Origin: Candidatus Blautia equi
GTDB lineage: Bacteria > Bacillota > Clostridia > Lachnospirales > Lachnospiraceae
Direction of reading: 5' to 3'
DNA: 8,655 nucleotides
Assembly (NCBI GenBank): GCA_018064695.1
Contig: JAGHUU010000263.1
Location: 1-8,655 of the forward strand
Position 1 is the first letter of the stretch, and each line of letters starts with the position of its first letter. The notes below the pieces were generated by a model. The model ran no database searches and was not told the origin of the DNA. It saw nothing but the letters and a program-made list of their open reading frames with translations. Made by a program: the position numbers and the translations under genes. Below are positions 1-5,861 of the stretch, piece by piece.

Positions 1-1
1 C

Positions 2-733
2 CTTGGCTCCGCCCTGCAGACCGTCAGAAAAGCAGTGCACGATGGCCTGATCGGAGAAGTCACCGGATTCCAGGCTTATGCCACCCGCGATCTGAACTTC
101 CTGGCAAGCCTCTTCAAATTCCTTCGCATGCCTGGCGGCGGTATCTGCTATGACTACGGCGTATACTATCTGACTGCCCTGGTAAGCACATTGGGACCTG
201 TGGACAGAGTAGCAGCAGTGGTGCAGAATAAGGCGGAAAAACGAATCAACACCGTTCCGGACAGCCCGGAATTCGGTCAGAAATTTGATTATCTGAACGA
301 GAGCATGGTTCACGCAGTGATGCAGCTGAAGAGCGGCGTAGCCGGAACCTTTGCATTAAACGGCGATGCCAACTTAAACGATCTTGCTTACTTCCATATT
401 TTCGGCACCAAAGGAACTCTGAAACTCACCGATCCAAACGGCTTCGGCGGTGATGTGGTTTACGTGCCAAATCCACTCACCGGCGAAAAAGAGCGCGTGC
501 TTGAGAACACTTTTGCATACTCCGAAAACAGCCGCGGCGTGGGCGCTTCCGAGATGGCGGATGCCATTTTAACAGGCAGAAAGAACCGTGCGGCTAAAGA
601 GATGGCCTTCCATGTGCTGGATACCATCGATAAGATCATGAAGAGCAGCGAGAGCGGCGCCTTTGAAAAGGTGGAGAGCACCTTTACACTGCCGGACCCA
701 TTCACCGACGGCAGAAAGCTGATGGAGAAATAA
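2..733 (+). CDS. Gfo/Idh/MocA family oxidoreductase, C-terminal part (5' end outside window)
   Basis: The frame is open from the left edge (first full codon at base 2) to a TAA at 731-733, giving 243 residues. A GTG at base 35 could be read as a start, but the codons before it (LGSALQTVRKAV) continue the protein and there is no ribosome site, so this is a truncated gene. The visible part matches the C-terminal domain of Gfo/Idh/MocA NAD(P)-dependent oxidoreductases: a start like LQTVRKAVHDGLIGEV, then a GGGICYDYGVYYL segment that fits the family's substrate-site helix, then a beta-sheet region with FHIFGTKGTLKLTDPNGFGG, a common family pattern. The N-terminal Rossmann fold and the EKP motif lie outside the window. 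The family usually acts on sugars, inositols or related cyclic substrates; the substrate cannot be inferred here. The next gene begins 4 bases downstream, so the two are probably co-transcribed. The family call is fairly sure; the specific reaction is unknown. Confidence 0.85.
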   Translation, partial: LGSALQTVRKAVHDGLIGEVTGFQAYATRDLNFLASLFKFLRMPGGGICYDYGVYYLTALVSTLGPVDRVAAVVQNKAEKRINTVPDSPEFGQKFDYLNESMVHAVMQLKSGVAGTFALNGDANLNDLAYFHIFGTKGTLKLTDPNGFGGDVVYVPNPLTGEKERVLENTFAYSENSRGVGASEMADAILTGRKNRAAKEMAFHVLDTIDKIMKSSESGAFEKVESTFTLPDPFTDGRKLMEK

Positions 734-737
734 GTCT

Positions 738-1325
738 ATGCTGGATGAATTTATCAGACAGGCAGGGGATTTTATCTTTATGGATGACGAGCCGGAAAAA
801 GCAGATGTGATCTTCCTCCCCGGAAACGGATATCCCCAGATGGCGGAGAGAGCAGCAGAACTCTACAAAGCCGGATATGCCCCATATATCATTCCAAGCG
901 GAAAATACAGCATCACACTTGGACATTTCATAGGCGTGCTGGCCCATGAGGACAGATATCCCGGCCCATATGAGACCGAAGCGGATTTCTTATCAGATGT
1001 TCTGCAGCGGAACGGTGTTCCAAAAGAAGCCATCCTTCCGGAGCGCGAAGCCACCTACACTTACGAAAACGCTCTCAAAACCAAAGAGATTCTGGATGCA
1101 AAGGGCATTACAGTCAATAAGGCCATCTTATGCTGCAAGACCCACCACGCCAGAAGAGCGTACATGTATTATCAGACAGTATTTCCGGAGGCAAAAATTT
1201 TAGTGTGCCCTGCGGATGCGGACGGCATCACGCGCACAAACTGGACAGAATCCAACGAAGGCATCGACGCCGTCACCGGTGAGATCACCCGCGTGATCCG
1301 CCAGTTTTCACTGATGATGAAATAA
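738..1325 (+). CDS. YdcF family protein (DUF218 domain)
   Basis: This encodes 195 residues, ATG to TAA. A GGAG at 724-727, inside the end of the preceding gene, sits 10 bases before the ATG, and only 4 bases separate the two genes, so translation may be coupled. The DUF218 pattern is visible in order: a first strand ADVIFLPGNG (residues 22-31), a helix AERAAELYKAGYAPYII, SGK (54-56), the acidic motif EREATYTYENA (102-112), and strand-helix ILCCKTHHARRAYMYY (130-145), equivalent to the family's TSxxHxxRA segment. There is no N-terminal signal or membrane helix, so it should be cytosolic, unlike the membrane-anchored SanA/ElyC-type members. E. coli YdcF binds S-adenosylmethionine but the family's reaction is not settled, so no substrate is proposed. 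Length is normal for stand-alone YdcF proteins. Its pairing with a sugar-type oxidoreductase may be incidental. Confidence 0.85.
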   Translation: MLDEFIRQAGDFIFMDDEPEKADVIFLPGNGYPQMAERAAELYKAGYAPYIIPSGKYSITLGHFIGVLAHEDRYPGPYETEADFLSDVLQRNGVPKEAILPEREATYTYENALKTKEILDAKGITVNKAILCCKTHHARRAYMYYQTVFPEAKILVCPADADGITRTNWTESNEGIDAVTGEITRVIRQFSLMMK

Positions 1326-1332
1326 CAAAAAA

Positions 1333-1367
1333 ACCTTCTTACAGCACAATAAAAACTGTAAGAAGGT
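1333..1367. terminator. Bidirectional rho-independent terminator between convergent genes
   Basis: A perfect 12-bp stem (ACCTTCTTACAG at 1333-1344 with CTGTAAGAAGGT at 1356-1367) closes an 11-base loop. Reading minus, the hairpin is followed at once by a run of seven T (bases 1332-1327 and the adjoining A-run on plus), giving a strong terminator for the minus-strand CNNM/CorC gene, whose stop lies 10 bases before it. Reading plus, it follows the YdcF-type gene by 7 bases and is trailed by ATTTATAATTTATT, a weaker U-rich tail. It should therefore serve both convergent transcripts. Confidence 0.9.
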
Positions 1368-1376
1368 ATTTATAAT

Positions 1377-2651
1377 TTATTCTTCTGTTTCCTCTTTCTT
1401 CTCCGGCAGAACAACACGAACCAGCTCAATACGGTTCTTTTCTACCTGCTCCACCTGAAGTTTGATCTCATCGATCACAAGCGTCTCGCCCTCAGACGGC
1501 AGGGTGTCCAGCTGCTCAATGATGAAACCACCTGTAGAATCATATTCCTCAGATACCAGCTGAATATCCAGCTTCTCATTAATATCATCCAGATTAGCAG
1601 AACCAAGGATCAGATACTCGCGCTCCGGAATGATCTCGCGGATCTCTTCCTCCTCATCCACGTCGTACTCGTCGCGGATCTCGCCAACGATCTCCTCCAG
1701 AAGGTCCTCCAGTGTAACAAGACCGGCGGTGCTTCCATATTCATCCAGCACGATGGCCAGATTCACAGCGGCTTTTCGCATCTCCAGCAGCAGATCTGCG
1801 GTGGCCTTATGCTCGTAAGTAAAGTACGGCTCACGCAAAATAGTGCGGATGGAGAATTCCTGATCTTCCGGGAGAAGGATCAGGTCCTTCATATTAATGA
1901 TACCGATCACATTATCTGTATTATCCTCGTAGACCGGGAAGCGGGTGTGCATATCCTGACGGAAGATCTCCAGCAGCTCCTCGCGGGTGCTGTCCACGCT
2001 GATAAATGTCATATCGATGCGGGGCACCATGACTTCCCTCGCGGTGGAATCACCGAAGTCAAACACGTTATTGATCATCTCTTTTTCTTCGCTCTCAATA
2101 ACGCCGTTTTCCTCACTCTCGTTCACCAGGGTACGAAGCTCCTGTTCTGTCATGGCATCCGGCTTGGCGTTTGGATCCACATGGAGAAGCAGCATTACAA
2201 GCTCCGCCAGCTTTCCAACCAGAAAGATCACCGGTGTGAGCACTACCATAAGGGTATAGATCACGTTTACATAAGCAAGAGCCAGCTTATCGGCATGGAG
2301 AGTAGCCAGCGTTTTTGGGGTGATCTCTCCAAAGATCAGAACCAGTATGGTAAGAATACCGGTGGCGGCACCAACATACACATTTCCCCACAGCTGAATA
2401 GTGAGGGCAGTGGTGAGGGCTGACACAGCCATATTTACCACGTTGTTTCCAATAAGAATGGTACTCAGCATCTTGGAAGAATCAGAAATGATCTTCTCTA
2501 AAAGAATTGCACGTTTATCGCCTTCCTCCGCCAGCGACTGGATGCGGATCCTGTTCACCGCGGTCATGGCCGTCTCGGCAGAAGAGAAGAATGCTGAAAG
2601 CATCAGCAACAGCAGGATGCATAAAATCTGTATAGGGACACTACTGTCCAA
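1377..2651 (-). CDS. CNNM/CorC (HlyC-type, 'hemolysin family') membrane protein with CBS pair
   Basis: This encodes 424 residues, read on the minus strand. Domains in order: a CNNM/DUF21 transmembrane domain (about 1-160) starting with a hydrophobic helix at 7-22 and the motif FFSSAETA (21-28), with FGEITPKT at 107-114; a cytoplasmic CBS pair (about 200-325) with TAREVMVPRID (203-213) opening the first CBS and DEYGSTAGLVTLEDLLEE (303-320) closing the second; and a C-terminal CorC/HlyC domain (about 345-415) with EEYDSTGGFI (368-377). This is the complete family architecture and length. Bacterial CNNM/CorC proteins act in Mg2+ homeostasis, several as Mg2+/Na+ exporters; the old name hemolysin is misleading. 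The start is TTG: an AGGAG (2661-2665) lies 9 bases upstream, and the next in-frame Met is residue 17, inside the first helix. The tail is strongly acidic and charged (EKKEETEE). The gene stands alone between a divergent promoter region and a convergent terminator. Confidence 0.92.
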   Translation of the reverse strand: MDSSVPIQILCILLLLMLSAFFSSAETAMTAVNRIRIQSLAEEGDKRAILLEKIISDSSKMLSTILIGNNVVNMAVSALTTALTIQLWGNVYVGAATGILTILVLIFGEITPKTLATLHADKLALAYVNVIYTLMVVLTPVIFLVGKLAELVMLLLHVDPNAKPDAMTEQELRTLVNESEENGVIESEEKEMINNVFDFGDSTAREVMVPRIDMTFISVDSTREELLEIFRQDMHTRFPVYEDNTDNVIGIINMKDLILLPEDQEFSIRTILREPYFTYEHKATADLLLEMRKAAVNLAIVLDEYGSTAGLVTLEDLLEEIVGEIRDEYDVDEEEEIREIIPEREYLILGSANLDDINEKLDIQLVSEEYDSTGGFIIEQLDTLPSEGETLVIDEIKLQVEQVEKNRIELVRVVLPEKKEETEE

Positions 2652-2659
2652 AGCAGTTC

Positions 2660-2669
2660 ACTCCTTTTT
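2660..2669 (-). promoter_or_regulatory. Ribosome binding site fixing the TTG start of the CNNM/CorC gene
   Basis: On the minus strand this reads AAAAAGGAGT. The AGGAG core is 9 bases before TTG at 2651-2649. A GTG that overlaps the site is in another frame, so TTG is the only start that fits both the spacing and the FFSSAETA-containing protein. Confidence 0.8.
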
Positions 2670-2689
2670 AATAAAAAATCACAGACTGA

Positions 2690-2718
2690 AATATACCTGA
2701 TTTTCCTGCAAAATGCAA
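2690..2718 (-). promoter_or_regulatory. Candidate sigma-A promoter for the CNNM/CorC gene
   Basis: On the minus strand, TTGCAT (2718-2713) and TATATT (2695-2690) are separated by 17 bases. The -10 box matches the consensus in 5 of 6 positions and the -35 box in 3 of 6. The predicted start near 2683 would leave a leader of about 30 bases containing the ribosome site. This was found by eye only. Confidence 0.55.
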
Positions 2719-2807
2719 GGGATTCCTTTGGAATTCCACACGGAAAGAAGACATAAACAGGACATGGAGCGGCGGTAAATAAACTATGTATCTGAATAAA
2801 ATAATAC

Positions 2808-2836
2808 TTTCAAAATAAAAAGATATATGATATACT
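2808..2836 (+). promoter_or_regulatory. Candidate extended -10 promoter for the scfA-scfB-secD-secF run
   Basis: TTTCAA (2808-2813) and TATACT (2831-2836) are separated by 17 bases. A TG at 2828-2829 lies one base before the -10 box, forming an extended -10 element that would compensate for the weak -35. Transcription from about 2843 gives a leader of about 29 bases up to scfA. The surrounding DNA is very AT-rich compared with the genes. Confidence 0.65.
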
Positions 2837-2871
2837 CTCATGAGAAAATTAAAATAAGGAGGAATATTGTG

Positions 2872-3012
2872 ATGACACATGTAAAGACCTTAAATACAAA
2901 GAATCTTCAGAACACTGTAAAAAAAGGCGGATGCGGCGAGTGCCAGACTTCCTGCCAGTCTGCATGTAAGACTTCCTGTACAGTAGGAAACCAGAGCTGC
3001 GAGAACAAATAA
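2872..3012 (+). CDS. scfA: SCIFF peptide precursor (six-cysteine ranthipeptide precursor)
   Basis: This is a 46-residue peptide with six Cys in its C-terminal half (C21, C24, C28, C32, C36, C43), the hallmark of the SCIFF family ('six cysteines in forty-five residues'). The Cys-free N-terminal half, with KTLNTKNL at residues 5-12, is the leader-like part presumed to be recognised by the maturase. The core GGCGECQTSCQSACKTSC places four Cys exactly four residues apart and Thr/Ser nearby as thioether acceptors. In a characterised homologue a Cys32-Thr37 link was reported; C32 and T37 are both present here. A strong AAGGAGG (2856-2862) lies 9 bases before ATG 2872. GTG 2869 is in frame with a 6-base spacing and cannot be excluded, but ATG gives the usual family length. 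Upstream in-frame ATG 2827 overlaps the predicted promoter and is rejected. The maturase gene follows at 3133. No signal peptide is present, so export, if any, needs another route. Confidence 0.95.
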   Translation: MTHVKTLNTKNLQNTVKKGGCGECQTSCQSACKTSCTVGNQSCENK

Positions 3013-3068
3013 TTTCGCCCTCACACCTATACAGGACAGGTTCAGAAGTCTTTTTTTAAGATGACTGC

Positions 3069-3094
3069 TAAGCAGCGGCTAAAACCGCTGCTTA
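3069..3094 (+). terminator. Intergenic hairpin between scfA and scfB, probable partial terminator
   Basis: A perfect 10-bp stem (TAAGCAGCGG at 3069-3078 with CCGCTGCTTA at 3085-3094) closes a 6-base loop and is followed by TTGTTAGTT, a broken U-rich tract. It lies 56 bases after the scfA stop and 38 bases before scfB. No convincing promoter is visible between it and scfB, so scfB must be reached by readthrough. A leaky terminator or a 3' stabilising hairpin would make scfA mRNA more abundant than scfB mRNA. Confidence 0.7.
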
Positions 3095-3132
3095 TTGTTA
3101 GTTATCAGAATTTAGACGATTAGAAAGGAACT

Positions 3133-4506
3133 ATGAGAAAGATGAGTCTGATTCATCGCTATCAGAGTAATGGATATAATATCGTTCTGGATATCAACAG
3201 CGGCAGCGTTCATCTTGTGGATGAAGTTACATACGAAGTCCTTCCATATATGGAAGAGGAGCTTCCTGTGGAGGAGATCATCAGCAAGCTTGGCGACCGT
3301 TATCCGGAGAAAGATATCCGCACTTCCTATGAGGAGTGCACACAGCTGATTCAGGAGAAGATGCTGTTTACAAAAGACCTCTATGAGGAAGTAATCGATC
3401 AGTTTACCGAGAACCGCCAGACCGTGGTTAAGGCTATGTGCCTGCACATCGCTCACGACTGCAACCTTGCATGTAAATATTGCTTTGCAGAGGAAGGCGA
3501 GTATCACGGAAGAAGAGCCCTTATGTCCTTTGAGGTAGGCAAAAAAGCTCTTGATTTTCTGATTGCCAACTCCGGATCCCGCAAAAATCTGGAGGTTGAC
3601 TTCTTTGGCGGCGAGCCTCTTATGAACTGGCAGGTCGTAAAAGACCTTGTTGCATACGGAAGAGAGCAGGAAAAGCTTCACAATAAGCAGTTCCGTTTTA
3701 CCCTGACCACCAACGGAGTACTCCTGAATGACGAGATCATGGAATTCTGCAATAAGGAAATGGGCAATGTGGTACTCAGCGTAGACGGACGAAAAGAGAT
3801 CCACGATCTCATGCGTCCATTCCGCAGAGGCGACGGAAGCTATGACCTGATCATGCCGAAATTCTGGAAATTTGCAGAGTCCAGAAATCAGGATAAGTAT
3901 TATGTAAGAGGTACCTTTACCCACAATAATCTTGATTTCTCCAACGACGTTCTTCATCTGGCAGACCTTGGCTACAAACAGATCTCTGTTGAGCCTGTAG
4001 TAGCTGCCGACACAGAAGATTATGCGATCCGCGAGGAGGACATCCCACAGATTCTGGAACAGTACGATATCCTTGCAAAAGAGATGATCAAGCGCGAGAA
4101 GGAAGGCCGCGGCTTCAACTTCTTCCACTTCATGATCGACCTCACCGGCGGTCCTTGTGTTTATAAGCGACTCTCCGGCTGCGGCTCAGGTACAGAATAT
4201 CTGGCTGTAACCCCATGGGGCGACTTATATCCATGCCACCAGTTCGTAGGCGAGGAAGAGTACCTGATGGGAAATGTGGATGAGGGAATCGTAAGACCTG
4301 AGATCCGCAAGGCATTCTCCAAATGCAATGTCTACACAAAACCGGGCTGTAAAGACTGCTTTGCCAGATTCTACTGCAGCGGCGGATGCGCAGCCAACGC
4401 ATATCATTTCCAGAATGATATCTGCGGAACCTATGAAATCGGATGCAAGCTCCAGAGAAAACGTGTGGAGTGTGCTATCATGATAAAAGCCGCATTAGCG
4501 GAATAA
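3133..4506 (+). CDS. scfB: SCIFF peptide maturase, radical SAM/SPASM thioether-forming enzyme
   Basis: This encodes 457 residues. The N-terminal ~90 residues (IHRYQSNGYNIVLDINSGSV and following) fit the precursor-recognition (RRE/PqqD-like) domain. The radical-SAM cluster motif CNLACKYC gives C110, C114 and C117, with FFGGEP (157-162) as the SAM-contacting GGE motif. The C-terminal SPASM domain shows C350, C368, C398, the CX2CX5CX3C series C406-C409-C415-C419, then C431 and C438, ligands for two auxiliary [4Fe-4S] clusters. Enzymes of this family use a 5'-deoxyadenosyl radical to join Cys sulfur to another residue of ScfA; they are now grouped as ranthipeptide synthases. All cluster cysteines look intact. 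The start is uncertain: ATG 3133 lies only 3 bases after AAAGGA (3124-3129), while ATG 3142 lies 12 bases after it and begins MSLIHRYQ, closer to the usual family N-terminus. secD begins 23 bases after the stop. Confidence 0.95.
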   Translation: MRKMSLIHRYQSNGYNIVLDINSGSVHLVDEVTYEVLPYMEEELPVEEIISKLGDRYPEKDIRTSYEECTQLIQEKMLFTKDLYEEVIDQFTENRQTVVKAMCLHIAHDCNLACKYCFAEEGEYHGRRALMSFEVGKKALDFLIANSGSRKNLEVDFFGGEPLMNWQVVKDLVAYGREQEKLHNKQFRFTLTTNGVLLNDEIMEFCNKEMGNVVLSVDGRKEIHDLMRPFRRGDGSYDLIMPKFWKFAESRNQDKYYVRGTFTHNNLDFSNDVLHLADLGYKQISVEPVVAADTEDYAIREEDIPQILEQYDILAKEMIKREKEGRGFNFFHFMIDLTGGPCVYKRLSGCGSGTEYLAVTPWGDLYPCHQFVGEEEYLMGNVDEGIVRPEIRKAFSKCNVYTKPGCKDCFARFYCSGGCAANAYHFQNDICGTYEIGCKLQRKRVECAIMIKAALAE

Positions 4507-4529
4507 GAAATAAAGAAGGGAAATGAACC

Positions 4530-5861
4530 ATGAAAAAGAACAGAGGCATTATCGCATTGCTGTTAACAGTGATCGTGACTGTATTTTTCGCTTACACCGT
4601 AGGCTTCGGTCTCGGCGAGTCCAAGAGCGGCTCCATGAAAAATATCAACCTCGGTCTTGACCTGTCCGGTGGTGTAAGTATTACTTACCAGGCAGTTGAC
4701 AGCAACCCAAGCAGCGCAGAGATGTCTGATACCATCTACAAGCTGCAGAAACGTGTTGAGCAGTACAGCACAGAGGCTCAGGTATATCAGGAAGGTATGG
4801 ATCGTATCAACGTAGAAATTCCTGGTGTAACCGATGCCAACGCAATCCTTGCAGAACTTGGAAAACCAGGTTCCCTCTGCTTCGTAGAGAAAGCAGACAA
4901 AGACGGCAACTCCAACTTTGAGTATGACGCATCCGTAGGCGCTTATGTACTCAGCAGATCTCTTGACGAGATCCGTGCTGCAGGCAGCGTAGTTCTTGAG
5001 GGATCTGACGTAGCAAACGCAGAGGGCGGCGCTATCCAGAACCAGACCACCGGCGGAAGACAGTACGTAGTAAGTCTTGACCTTACCGATGAGGGCTCCA
5101 AGAAATTCGCAGAAGGCACCACAAACAACGTTGGAAAACAGATCGCTATCGTTTACGATAACGGAATCCTCAGCGCTCCAAACGTAAATGAGCCTATTAC
5201 CGCAGGTAAAGCTCAGATCACCGGTATGGAGGATATCGAGAGAGCACAGAACCTTGCTTCCTTTATCCGTATCGGTTCCCTTGGACTTGAGCTTGAAGAG
5301 CTCCGTTCCAGCGTAGTAGCTGCACAGCTCGGTGTAGATGCTATCGCAACCAGCTTAAAAGCAGGTATCATCGGTCTGATCCTTGTGATCCTCTTTATGA
5401 TCGCAGCTTACAGACTGCCAGGTCTTGTTGCAGGTCTTTCCCTGATCCTGTATACAGAGCTGATCCTTCTTACCCTGAACGCATTTGAGATCACCCTGAC
5501 CCTGCCTGGTATCGCAGGTATCATCCTTGGTATCGGTATGGCGGTTGACGCAAACGTTATTATTTACGCACGTATCCGTGAGGAGATCGCAGCAGGCGTA
5601 TCCGTACGCAACGCGATCCGCACCGGTTTCCAGAAAGCATTCTCCGCAGTCTTCGATGGCAACGTAACCACCCTGATCGCTGCATTCGTGCTTATGTGGC
5701 TTGGCTCCGGTAGTGTTAAGGGCTTTGCTTACACCCTGGCACTTGGTAATATCTTCTCTATGTTCACCGCTCTGGTTATCTCCAGACTGATCATGAACGC
5801 ACTCTATGCTATCGGTTTCCGTGATGAGAAATACTATGGCCGTGCAAAACAATCAATGTGA
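4530..5861 (+). CDS. secD: Protein translocase subunit SecD
   Basis: This encodes 443 residues. ATG 4530 has AAGGG (4516-4520) 9 bases upstream. SecD with SecF forms an RND-type membrane complex that uses the proton motive force to help pull secreted proteins through SecYEG. Visible in order: a first membrane helix (about 6-26); the LGLDLSGGV motif (41-49) at the start of the extracytoplasmic P1 domain; DTIYKLQKRVE (67-77) and NVEIPGV (94-100); the second half of P1 with YVVSLDLTDEGSKKF (179-193) and LSAPNVNEPITAG (214-226); FIRIGSLG at 245-252; then five membrane helices between about 273 and 428. The helix-4 motif GMAVDANVIIYARIREE (336-352) carries the conserved Asp; the usual FER is YAR here. 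Length is normal for Gram-positive SecD. It ends with TGA overlapping the secF GTG, so the two are translationally coupled. No promoter is seen in the 23-base gap after scfB, so it is probably transcribed with scfAB. Confidence 0.97.
   Translation: MKKNRGIIALLLTVIVTVFFAYTVGFGLGESKSGSMKNINLGLDLSGGVSITYQAVDSNPSSAEMSDTIYKLQKRVEQYSTEAQVYQEGMDRINVEIPGVTDANAILAELGKPGSLCFVEKADKDGNSNFEYDASVGAYVLSRSLDEIRAAGSVVLEGSDVANAEGGAIQNQTTGGRQYVVSLDLTDEGSKKFAEGTTNNVGKQIAIVYDNGILSAPNVNEPITAGKAQITGMEDIERAQNLASFIRIGSLGLELEELRSSVVAAQLGVDAIATSLKAGIIGLILVILFMIAAYRLPGLVAGLSLILYTELILLTLNAFEITLTLPGIAGIILGIGMAVDANVIIYARIREEIAAGVSVRNAIRTGFQKAFSAVFDGNVTTLIAAFVLMWLGSGSVKGFAYTLALGNIFSMFTALVISRLIMNALYAIGFRDEKYYGRAKQSM

Noticed and set aside
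1809..2423. Plus-strand reading frame of 204 codons opposite the CNNM/CorC gene
   Set aside because: It lies fully within a well-supported minus-strand gene and shows no family pattern.
2722..2737. Short inverted repeat ATTCC-TTT-GGAAT as an operator
   Set aside because: Only five perfect pairs next to a GGAATTCC palindrome; too short to support a regulator site without comparison to relatives.
2827..2871. Earlier in-frame ATG at 2827 as the scfA start
   Set aside because: It overlaps the predicted -10 element, has no ribosome site, and would add a 15-residue extension not typical of SCIFF peptides.
2668..2880. Minus-strand 70-codon frame across the divergent intergenic region
   Set aside because: It overlaps both candidate promoters and the scfA ribosome site and has no supported start.
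3112..4128. Long minus-strand reading frame of 338 codons opposite scfB
   Set aside because: It is antisense to a gene with complete radical-SAM and SPASM motifs, has no recognisable domain, and reflects codon bias of the real gene.
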